This document shows positions 6,623-12,341 of a stretch of 12,492 nt of DNA, piece after piece. Under the pieces are notes generated by a model, which was not told the DNA's origin, searched no databases, and saw only the letters and a list, made by a program, of their open reading frames with translations. Origin of the DNA: Candidatus Saccharimonadales bacterium (GTDB lineage Bacteria > Patescibacteriota > Saccharimonadia > UBA4664 > SCTI01); assembly GCA_030150485.1 (NCBI GenBank), contig JASLFZ010000048.1:1-12492 (forward strand). The letters are read 5' to 3'. Every line of letters starts with the position of its first letter. Position 1 is the first letter of the stretch. The position numbers were made by a program, and so were the translations under genes.

Positions 6623-6916
6623 TTAAGCTCGATTGGCTAGGCCCTTCTTTTCAAAGTGGTCCAGCAGATACAGGATTCCGGGAAGCGAGGTGAAAGGAGT
6701 GAAGCCTGCGGCTACACTAAAGCCGGGCAAAATGTAGAAAACAGTCTGCTGAAGCCAGGACCCGTTGGCCGAGGACAGCAAGACCAGGATAATCGTTGAA
6801 ATAACCCCCAGAGGTATCCAGAGAATAAAGCATCCCCAAATCATCCAGTCCACTCTTGCTCCGTAGGAAAGCTGGCCGCCGCGGCGCAGCTCTTCGATGC
6901 TTCGCGCGATTTGCAT
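6623..6916 (-). CDS. Small two-helix membrane protein, unknown function (first of a tandem pair)
   Basis: The 97-residue product has a charged N-terminus with EELRRGG, two hydrophobic segments (about 24-48 and 56-86) with prolines in the second, and an FEKKGLANRA tail. No family is recognised. An AGAGGA ribosome site lies about 8 bases before the ATG, and a TATAAT is found about 47 bases upstream of the ATG. The stop is 10 bases before the start of the likely paralogue downstream, so the two form an operon of their own, closed by the hairpin at 6270-6297 and insulated upstream by the terminator at 6988-7012. Confidence 0.75.
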   Translation of the reverse strand: MQIARSIEELRRGGQLSYGARVDWMIWGCFILWIPLGVISTIILVLLSSANGSWLQQTVFYILPGFSVAAGFTPFTSLPGILYLLDHFEKKGLANRA

Positions 6917-6962
6917 ACCTGATTTCCTCTGTTTCGAAAGGGCTTACCTAAGTATAGATCTC

Positions 6963-6968
6963 ATTATA
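6963..6968 (-). promoter_or_regulatory. -10 box of the small membrane-protein operon
   Basis: A perfect TATAAT sits about 20 bases downstream of a - strand terminator and 46 bases before the ATG at 6916. The -35 region has no good match at 16-18 bases spacing, so a regulator or a weak promoter is possible. Confidence 0.5.
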
Positions 6969-6987
6969 ACGTGCCTTCAGAGACAGA

Positions 6988-7012
6988 GAATAAAAAGAGC
7001 CCGAAGGCTCTT
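6988..7012 (-). terminator. Intrinsic terminator with UUCG loop, for - strand transcripts
   Basis: AAGAGCC, a TTCG tetraloop and GGCTCTT form a 7-pair stem, and five T run from the last stem bases into a TATT tail on the - strand. In the + direction there is no U tail, so it acts leftward. The nearest - strand gene feeding into it is galU, more than a kilobase away beyond the + strand peptidase gene. Confidence 0.75.
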
Positions 7013-7070
7013 GCTGCATGATGACTCAGAGTACTTGTATGATAACCTGGGTCACTCATCATTTTCAAGC

Positions 7071-7076
7071 TATACT
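7071..7076 (+). promoter_or_regulatory. -10 box giving a leaderless peptidase transcript
   Basis: TATACT ends 7 bases before the ATG at 7084, so transcription should start at or within a base or two of the start codon. No Shine-Dalgarno exists there and no strong -35 is seen. A 7-base inverted repeat, ATGATGA (7018-7024) and TCATCAT (7056-7062), lies just upstream and might be an operator. Confidence 0.45.
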
Positions 7077-7083
7077 AGACGCT

Positions 7084-8142
7084 ATGAATCAGACCAACCC
7101 CAACCAAGAGCTGCTCGACCATCATAAGGTTGATGCCATCATTATTACCTCCCCCACTACCCTTACATGGTCGACCAGTTTTGTCAGCTCGAATGCGCTG
7201 CTGTATATTGATGCGACGCGACGTATTATCGTGACCGATGGCCGCTACGCCGAGGCGGCCAAGCAGCTAGCGGGCCTGGAGGTGGTGCTGGCCGATCAAG
7301 GCAACTTGGCAAAAGCATTGAAGCCAAAGGTTAAGGCTGGTAGTCGGCTCGGCTTTCAGGCTGATCACTTGAGCGTGGCCGAATACGAGCAGCTTAAGGG
7401 TGAGCTACCGAACGTTACTCTGGTGCCGATTACCGAGCTGTACCGCGACGAAATCGCCCATAAATATGAAACCGAGACCATTCTCATTAAACGGGCCCAG
7501 AACGTTACCGACGCAGTATTTAGTGAGCTACTGGAATTGATTAAGCCCGGGATGAGCGAGCGGGAGCTGGCCGCCGAGATTGTTTACCGTCAAATGCAAA
7601 AGGGTGCCGATGGCATTTCGCCAGAGTTTTGGCCGATTGTAGCGAGTGGCCCGAACAGCGCTCTCCCCCACGCCCAGCCCACCGAGCGCAAAATTGGCCG
7701 CAGTGATGTGGTGCTACTGGATTTTGGCTGTACCGTGGGCGGTTACAACTCCGATATGACACGAACGGTGTATGTAGGCACGCCGCCAAAGAAGTTTCGG
7801 GAGGTGTACGAAACGGTACTTAAAGCTCAAACGACCGCGCTCGAAATGGTAGGCGCCGGCGTGGTAGCGAGCGAGGTCGACAAGGCGGGCCGAGATGTTA
7901 TTGAGGCGGCAGGCTATATGATGCCCCACGGGCTTGGCCATGGCGTTGGGCTGGACATTCACGAGTGGCCGGCGCTGAATCCGCGCAATCACGAACCGCT
8001 GCCCAGGAAAGCCGTGGTGACTATTGAACCGGGCATTTACCTGCCGGGCGAGTTTGGCGTACGGATTGAGGACATGGTGCAGCTCACGGACGAAGGGTGC
8101 GTAAATCTCACCAGCTCATCTAAAGAGTTAATTACGCTATAA
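7084..8142 (+). CDS. M24-family metallopeptidase, Xaa-Pro aminopeptidase/dipeptidase type
   Basis: M24 pita-bread enzymes of this type use two metal ions to remove residues next to proline. The 352-residue product has a creatinase-type N-terminal domain (about 1-125) and the catalytic domain (about 130-345). All five metal ligands are present: Asp213 and Asp224 (LLDFG, NSDMTRT), His286 (GLGHGVG), Glu315 (TIEPGIY) and Glu329 (RIED); His196 and His293 also match conserved histidines. Xaa-Pro aminopeptidase and prolidase cannot be told apart by eye. The ATG at 7084 is preferred over 7018 because the extra 22 residues do not resemble the family and a -10 box lies within them. The 3' end overlaps the galU-like gene by 6 bases, tail to tail. 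Confidence 0.92.
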   Translation: MNQTNPNQELLDHHKVDAIIITSPTTLTWSTSFVSSNALLYIDATRRIIVTDGRYAEAAKQLAGLEVVLADQGNLAKALKPKVKAGSRLGFQADHLSVAEYEQLKGELPNVTLVPITELYRDEIAHKYETETILIKRAQNVTDAVFSELLELIKPGMSERELAAEIVYRQMQKGADGISPEFWPIVASGPNSALPHAQPTERKIGRSDVVLLDFGCTVGGYNSDMTRTVYVGTPPKKFREVYETVLKAQTTALEMVGAGVVASEVDKAGRDVIEAAGYMMPHGLGHGVGLDIHEWPALNPRNHEPLPRKAVVTIEPGIYLPGEFGVRIEDMVQLTDEGCVNLTSSSKELITL

Positions 8143-8982
8143 CTTAGCCAGCGCCTGGTTGGCCGCCAGCCAGTTATCCAAAGTCCCCACATCATAGTAA
8201 GTCCCCTCGGCGGCACAGACCGCTATGGCGTGCTCAGCGGCAAAGGTGTCAATGACGTCGGTAATCTCGTACTCACCGCGCTGCGGGTTGGGCTGGCTCT
8301 CCATCACGAATGGGCGCACCGCCTCCGTAAAAAGATATTTGCTGATGTTGGCCAAGCGCGGCTCGGGCAGCTCCTCGGGGCGGGGCGGCTTTTCCACTAA
8401 ATGGCTAAGCAAGCGGTTGTCCTCCGGCTTCACCGCCAGCACGCCAAAGTTTTTGAGATCTTCAAGTGGGCGCTTGAGGCCGAGTATAGCCGCCTCGGCC
8501 GAGGTGCGATGAAAGGCTGCGACCATATCGGCCATATCGCTGCCACCATCGGTGCGAAAAGTAAAGTCGTCGGCGCTGGTATAGATGAAGGCCGGCGCAT
8601 CAATTGCAGCTAAGGCCACTCTGAGCGGCATGGTCGAGCCGTAAAAGCCATCCTCCTTGGTGCGGTCCTCGATAAAGTGGAAGGTGGCCTGCTGGCGCCG
8701 GTCCTGCATCTGCTTGAAGGCGGCGGCCTTCCCTTTTCGAGTAAGATGGTCGTCCAATACTTTGTTTTTAATGAAGTAGCGCTCGAAAAGTTCGCGATGA
8801 AATGGATGAATCACAATGTAAATATCGGTAATGCCGGCACGAACGAGATCGTCCACCACAAAATCGATGGCGGGCCGGTTCCCAATCGGCATAAACTCTT
8901 TGGGAAACGCGGCGGCGGCCGGCAAGCGACGGGTATTAAAGCCGCTGGCGGCAACTATAGCAGTAGTAACGGGTTGAGTCAT
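8137..8982 (-). CDS. galU: GalU-like UTP-glucose-1-phosphate uridylyltransferase (divergent nucleotidyltransferase)
   Basis: GalU makes UDP-glucose from UTP and glucose-1-phosphate for glycans and glycolipids. The 281-residue protein has the layout of the family: AASGFNTRRLP (11-21), FPKEFMPIGNRPAIDFVV (26-43), ADD (137-139), VEKP (196-199), GEYEITD (236-242) and YDVGTLDNWLAANQAL (263-278). The usual GLGTR nucleotide loop reads GFNTR, with Asn for the second Gly, so sugar or nucleotide choice may differ; RmlA- or other sugar-phosphate nucleotidyltransferases are alternatives. It starts 22 bases after the glyS stop and probably shares its transcript. No Shine-Dalgarno is seen before the ATG. 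It has no terminator before the convergent peptidase gene. Confidence 0.82.
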   Translation of the reverse strand: MTQPVTTAIVAASGFNTRRLPAAAAFPKEFMPIGNRPAIDFVVDDLVRAGITDIYIVIHPFHRELFERYFIKNKVLDDHLTRKGKAAAFKQMQDRRQQATFHFIEDRTKEDGFYGSTMPLRVALAAIDAPAFIYTSADDFTFRTDGGSDMADMVAAFHRTSAEAAILGLKRPLEDLKNFGVLAVKPEDNRLLSHLVEKPPRPEELPEPRLANISKYLFTEAVRPFVMESQPNPQRGEYEITDVIDTFAAEHAIAVCAAEGTYYDVGTLDNWLAANQALAKL

Positions 8983-9004
8983 GATAATTACGGCAGCCGG
9001 TTCA

Positions 9005-10405
9005 CTAGAACTGGGCGAGCTGCTCCGTAATGTGTCGGGCGAGCTCGGCGATCGGCAAGCGCACCTGCTTGAGCGTATCGCGGTGACGGATGGTGACCTG
9101 CTTATCTTTGAGCGAGTCGAAGTCGACCACTAGGCACAGCGGGGTGCCGATCTCGTCCTGACGACGGTAGCGCTTGCCGATGTTGCCGTTATCGTCGTAG
9201 AGCACGTCACCGAACTGCTTTTTCAGTGTGCCATACACCTCACGCGCCACCTCCACCAGCTCTGGTTTGTTGCGCAGCAGCGGCGAAACTGCCACCTTCA
9301 CCGGTGCCAGCTCCGGCTTCAATTTGAGTACCGTGCGCTCGTCATCCCCCACCTTTTCAACCGTATAAGCCGCCGACAAAGTTGCCAGGACATGGCGGTC
9401 GAGACCAAAGGTTGGCTCGATCACATGCGGGGTAAAGCGTTCGTTGGTTTGCGGATCCATATAGGTCATATCGACGCCACTGTGCTTGGCATGGTTGTTC
9501 AGGTCGAAATCGGTGCGGTAGGCCAGCCCGGCGATTTCGTCGAATTTGTGAGGAAAGTTGAAGTAAAAATCGGTGGTTCGCTTGGAGTAGTGTGCTCGGT
9601 CGGCCTCGGGCACCTCAACCTCTTTGACATCCGCCGGGGCGAGCCCAATACGCGCAAACCACGCCTTCATGGCCTTATCCAAAGCCGCAAACTGCTGCTC
9701 CCACTCCTCTTCACGGATAAAGTACTCGAGCTCCATAATTTCCAGCTCGCGCACGCGGAAAATAAAGTCTTTGGGGGTAATTTCGTTGCGGAAGTTCTTG
9801 CCAATCTGAGCCAGACCGAACGGCAGCTTCGGATGGATGCTATCAAGCACATTCTTGAAGTTGACGAACATTCCTTGAGCCGTTTCCGGTCGCAGGTGCA
9901 CCTTATTTGAGGTATCACTAACCACGCCGATTTCGGTTGAGAACATCAGGTTAAACACCCGTACCGGCGTGAGCTCGTTGCCTTCGGGGCTCTTAAGGCC
10001 GAGCTCTTTAATTTTGGCATCCATCTCTTTAACGCTCAGCTCGTCAGCGTTATCGATACCACTATCTTCAAGGAGATGGTCGGCGCGATAACGAACGTGG
10101 GTTTCCTTATCCTCGACCAACGGGTCGGCAAAACCGGCGCCGGTGTGCCCGCTCGCCTCCCACACCTTGGCATTCATAAGAATGGCGGTGTCAAGGCCAT
10201 ACATGTCGTCGCGTTCGGTGACGAAGTGCTTCCACCACAGCTGCTTGATGTTGTTCTTGAGCAGCACGCCATAAGGGCCGTAGTCCCAGGTACCGGCCAG
10301 GCCGCCGTAAATTTCGGAGCCTTGGAAGATGAAGCCACGGCGCTTTGTCAGCGAGACGAGGTCGTCGAGGGTATGGTTCGGCTTAGATGGAGTTTTGTCG
10401 GTCAT
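9005..10405 (-). CDS. glyS: Glycyl-tRNA synthetase (single-chain class II type)
   Basis: This enzyme charges tRNA-Gly in the cytoplasm. The 466-residue protein is of the one-chain type (called glyS or glyQS), not the alpha/beta tetramer. Class II motifs are seen: the LTKRRGFIFQGSEIYGGLAG start (19-38), motif 2 with IGKNFRNEITPKDFIFRVRE (201-220), and motif 3 as EPTFGLDRH (330-338). The C-terminal anticodon-binding domain spans about 365-460. The ATG at 10405 is chosen over an in-frame TTG at 10447, because the added residues are unlike the family and TATAAT lies between the two. No Shine-Dalgarno is present. galU follows after 22 bases. Confidence 0.96.
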   Translation of the reverse strand: MTDKTPSKPNHTLDDLVSLTKRRGFIFQGSEIYGGLAGTWDYGPYGVLLKNNIKQLWWKHFVTERDDMYGLDTAILMNAKVWEASGHTGAGFADPLVEDKETHVRYRADHLLEDSGIDNADELSVKEMDAKIKELGLKSPEGNELTPVRVFNLMFSTEIGVVSDTSNKVHLRPETAQGMFVNFKNVLDSIHPKLPFGLAQIGKNFRNEITPKDFIFRVRELEIMELEYFIREEEWEQQFAALDKAMKAWFARIGLAPADVKEVEVPEADRAHYSKRTTDFYFNFPHKFDEIAGLAYRTDFDLNNHAKHSGVDMTYMDPQTNERFTPHVIEPTFGLDRHVLATLSAAYTVEKVGDDERTVLKLKPELAPVKVAVSPLLRNKPELVEVAREVYGTLKKQFGDVLYDDNGNIGKRYRRQDEIGTPLCLVVDFDSLKDKQVTIRHRDTLKQVRLPIAELARHITEQLAQF

Positions 10406-10415
10406 GATGCGGCTT

Positions 10416-10421
10416 ATTATA
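10416..10421 (-). promoter_or_regulatory. -10 box for glyS-galU (near-leaderless)
   Basis: A perfect TATAAT ends 10 bases before the glyS ATG, placing the transcript start about 3-4 bases ahead of the start codon. No -35 of quality is found at normal spacing. Confidence 0.55.
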
Positions 10422-10514
10422 CGGGAAAACGGTCGTTCGTGCGACAACCTAGGTGCGCTACAAAGCGGATCCCCTTAAAGCTTGAAATTTCCACCATAAC
10501 ATGTTAAATTTACT

Positions 10515-10543
10515 TTGTTAGTAGGTATCAAGAAGCTTAGTAT
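10515..10543 (+). promoter_or_regulatory. Candidate promoter of the flavoprotein gene
   Basis: TTGTTA (10515-10520) and TAGTAT (10538-10543) each match four of six consensus bases with a 17-base spacer. Transcription would start near 10550, leaving about 35 bases of leader that includes the GGAGG ribosome site. Confidence 0.4.
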
Positions 10544-10584
10544 CTATTCAAAGAACACCGCAAACGACTCCTTTGGAGGATAAA

Positions 10585-11576
10585 ATGCCTAACTGTGATT
10601 GCGACGTAATCGTAATTGGCGGAGGCCCAGCGGGATTGTCCGTGGCACTCAACAGCGCCTCCGAGGGGCTTAGCACCATGATGCTCGATGCGGGGATACA
10701 GTTTGGCGGCCAGGCCGCCACATCAACGCTGATCGAGAACTACCTTGGCTTCGCTGAGGGTGTCACCGGCCCAGAACTTGCTCAGCACGCCATTAGCCAA
10801 TGCCTGAAATTTAAGGTAAAAATGGTTGCCCCTTTTCGCGTCGATAGCGTTACGCGTCAAGAGGACAAGACGTTCCTCGTGTGCAGTGATGGTGAGGCAT
10901 TCACCGCGCGTGCCGTAGTCGTTACATGTGGCGTGCAGTACCGGCGGCTCAGGGTTGAGAACTTGGCCGCTTACCTGAACCTCGGTTTGCACTACGGTTC
11001 GCCTTCTGTATCGGACAGGTATCAGAGTGAGGAGGTTTTTGTTGTGGGAGGCGCTAATAGCGCCGGCCAGGCGGCATGCCACCTCTCCGAATGCAAGGAC
11101 TGCATGGTGCACATATTGGTGCGTGGCGATAGCCTCGAGGCCAAGATGAGTAACTACCTGATCGAGCGACTCAAAAGCAGCGTAACGTAAAGATTCACCT
11201 TAACTCCGAGATCGAGAGCGTTTCTGGAGTTGGCCGGCTGGAGTCTCTGGGAGTGCGAAAGAAAGAGAAGCTCATTGAGATGCCAGCCGACCGCCTGTTT
11301 GTGCTCATTGGCGCTAAACCGACGACCAACTGGCTTGACGAGAGCATCGCACGGACCTCACTGGGGTTTGTACTCACAGGCGGCGATCTACCGCGGGAAG
11401 TTCGTGATCAATTTGCTTTGCATTGCGGGCGCCAGCCGCTGGCCCACGAGACATCCATGCAGGGCCTCTTCGTAGCCGGAGACGTCCGCGAGGGATCAAT
11501 CAAGCGAGTGGCCAGCTCCGTAGGTGACGGAGCAGGCCTAGTGGCCGAGCTTCACCGATACTTCGCTGGCGTTTAA
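10585..11576 (+). pseudogene. Thioredoxin-reductase-like FAD oxidoreductase without CxxC, frameshifted
   Basis: The gene encodes a two-domain TrxB-fold flavoprotein. It has VIVIGGGPAG at the FAD end (8-17), a GGQAATSTLIENYLGF segment (41-56), a second dinucleotide loop FVVGGANSAGQAA (152-164), and ETSMQGLFVAGDV with GSIKRVASSVGDGA near the C-terminus. The position where TrxB has CATC reads GSPS (138-141), so it cannot be a standard thioredoxin reductase. The pattern matches the CxxC-less TrxB-like domain often fused to cyclic-nucleotide-binding domains, here alone. Frame 1 stops at 11188-11190 and the rest continues in another frame to 11576; one missing base accounts for this. Restoring one A to the run in CTCAAAAGC gives a smooth LKKQRNVKIHL junction. 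GGAGG lies 5 bases before the ATG. It is either a true pseudogene or a sequencing error. Confidence 0.82.
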
Positions 11577-11582
11577 CGCCCT

Positions 11583-11637
11583 GCGGAGCGAGACCCTGTT
11601 TTACAGTGGGAGTCTCGCATCCGCGGGGCTCTCACTG
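11583..11637 (+). terminator. Strong hairpin after the flavoprotein gene, possible terminator
   Basis: GCGGAGCGAGAC (11583-11594) pairs with GTCTCGC and TCCGC (11612-11624) with one bulged A, six bases after the stop codon. A second stem, CAGTGGGAG (11604-11612) with CTCTCACTG (11629-11637, one G-U pair), would compete with it. No U run follows, so it is an atypical terminator at best and may protect the 3' end. Confidence 0.45.
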
Positions 11638-11675
11638 CACTTATTAAAATACTTTCAAAAATAATGGCGTAGGGC

Positions 11676-11690
11676 TGACAGGCAGAATCT
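11676..11690 (+). repeat. Left arm of exact 15-base inverted repeat
   Basis: TGACAGGCAGAATCT here is the exact reverse complement of 12232-12246. The two arms bracket the split acidic-protein gene and most of its leader. The match does not extend beyond 15 bases on either side, and no flanking target-site duplication is evident. Confidence 0.6.
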
Positions 11691-11707
11691 TGGAGAAAGG
11701 CCCAGAG

Positions 11708-11740
11708 GGGGCCTGGCGACATACTACGCCGCCAGGCCCC
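11708..11740 (-). terminator. 11-pair hairpin terminator after the acidic-protein gene
   Basis: GGGGCCTGGCG and CGCCAGGCCCC are perfect inverted repeats around an 11-base loop, 22 bases past the stop of the 11763-12044 gene. The tail on the - strand (CTCTGGGCCTTTC) is only weakly U-rich. The placement between two convergent genes suits a terminator, possibly acting in both directions. Confidence 0.6.
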
Positions 11741-11762
11741 ACAAAAGAGTCGCTCTGACTTC

Positions 11763-12044
11763 TCAGCGCCGAGCAACCTCGAGAATCCTCTCGGCGCTCT
11801 CCTCGTCAAGAAGCTCGTAGGCGGTAGTGACCACGCAATGGTCGGGGTTGATGGCGGCCAGCGCGTCACTGAGATCCTGGACCGCCCGGGGGTCGGGCAC
11901 ACCATTGATCGGCGGATCGTAGGAATCGCAGTTGAAGGCCAGACCGCAGATCGGCTGTCCATCGTCGTCCACGGTGATCTCGCCGACAACAATTCGGGAG
12001 TCACCCTTGGTGAGCCGGTCGAGGCGCTCCTGAAGGTCCGCCAT
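11763..12044 (-). CDS. Small acidic protein of unknown function, probably split by a G run
   Basis: From ATG 12044 the frame gives 93 residues starting MADLQERLDRLTKGDSR, then EITVDDDGQPICGLAFNCD, a proline-rich DPPINGVPDPRAV turn, and a helix-like acidic end (LLDEESAERILEVARR). No signal peptide or membrane segment is seen and no family is recognised. No good ribosome site precedes this ATG. The frame stays open upstream through GGDSTG, and a short frame with a perfect ribosome site (12055-12117) would join it if the G7 run at 12058-12064 were one base shorter, giving about 117 residues. It may therefore be frameshifted, phase-variable or translationally coupled. Confidence 0.6.
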   Translation of the reverse strand: MADLQERLDRLTKGDSRIVVGEITVDDDGQPICGLAFNCDSYDPPINGVPDPRAVQDLSDALAAINPDHCVVTTAYELLDEESAERILEVARR

Positions 12045-12054
12045 CCCAGTAGAG

Positions 12055-12117
12055 TCACCCCCCCAGGTAAGTAAGGCTCGTGACCAGCTTTGTGGCGATA
12101 GTGTCGCTACCACTCAT
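12055..12117 (-). CDS. 20-residue frame with strong ribosome site, likely N-terminus of the acidic protein
   Basis: AGGAGG lies 7 bases before this ATG, the best ribosome site in the window. The frame reads MSGSDTIATKLVTSLTYLGG and stops at TGA directly after a run of seven G. Removing one G continues into GGDSTGMADLQ, the downstream acidic protein. As written, ribosomes would stop 10 bases before ATG 12044 and could restart there, so it might also be a leader peptide. Confidence 0.5.
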   Translation of the reverse strand: MSGSDTIATKLVTSLTYLGG

Positions 12118-12130
12118 TTTAGATCCTCCT

Positions 12131-12195
12131 GCTTGGGATGTTCCTCGCAAAGGCAGTGCCTCTCTTCTCATTGGAAGCAAGGCGAGGGTTCAAGC
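12131..12195 (-). other. Folded leader ending against the Shine-Dalgarno (three-way junction)
   Basis: On the - strand GCTTG pairs with CAAGC (outer stem, 12191-12195 with 12131-12135) and CCTCGC with GCGAGG (12182-12187 with 12143-12148). Inside are an 8-position hairpin with one G-A mismatch (12160-12181) and a short GGC/GCC hairpin (12152-12160). The outer stem ends directly next to AGGAGG at 12125-12130. The arrangement suggests a cis-acting RNA that could set access to the ribosome site; it resembles no riboswitch I recognise. Confidence 0.45.
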
Positions 12196-12231
12196 CGCAC
12201 ATACCTGTAGCCTAAACGCTCACCTTGATTC

Positions 12232-12246
12232 AGATTCTGCCTGTCA
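12232..12246 (-). repeat. Right arm of exact 15-base inverted repeat
   Basis: AGATTCTGCCTGTCA is the reverse complement of 11676-11690. On the - strand it sits in the leader of the acidic-protein gene and contains most of a TTGACA-like hexamer, but no -10 box stands at the right distance, so it does not look like a second promoter. Confidence 0.6.
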
Positions 12247-12297
12247 AAAAACAACTTCCCTTGCATACACCATGGTATAAAGAGAAGCTTAGAGGCA

Positions 12298-12326
12298 AAT
12301 ATACCATTTAGACGGGGTAAAGTCAA
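12298..12326 (-). promoter_or_regulatory. Strong promoter of the acidic-protein gene
   Basis: TTGACT (12321-12326) and TATATT (12298-12303) are 17 bases apart, and TGG directly before the -10 gives an extended -10. Transcription would start near 12291, leaving a leader of about 170 bases. An imperfect palindrome centred on CCATGG (around 12265-12278) lies early in that leader and could be an operator. Confidence 0.65.
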
Positions 12327-12341
12327 TCGATCTTCTGGGCG

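Noticed and set aside
7018..7083. 22-codon N-terminal extension of the M24 peptidase
   Set aside because: Unlike the family N-terminus, no ribosome site at 7018, and a -10 box lies inside it close to ATG 7084.
10406..10447. TTG start giving glyS 14 more residues
   Set aside because: The segment contains TATAAT, has no ribosome site, and ATG 10405 gives a family-like N-terminus.
10573..10584. TTG start for the flavoprotein gene
   Set aside because: The TTG overlaps the GGAGG ribosome site itself; the ATG at 10585 is 5 bases behind that site.
11170..11190. Programmed -1 frameshifting in the flavoprotein gene
   Set aside because: No X XXY YYZ heptamer in the reading frame, and a single-base loss in an A run explains the split more simply.
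12131..12210. tRNA-like stretch with GGTTCAAGCC and near-pairing GGGATGT/ACATACC ends
   Set aside because: The T loop and stem do not have proper lengths, no D arm or anticodon arm fits, and the acceptor has a mismatch. The - strand fold explains the pairing better.
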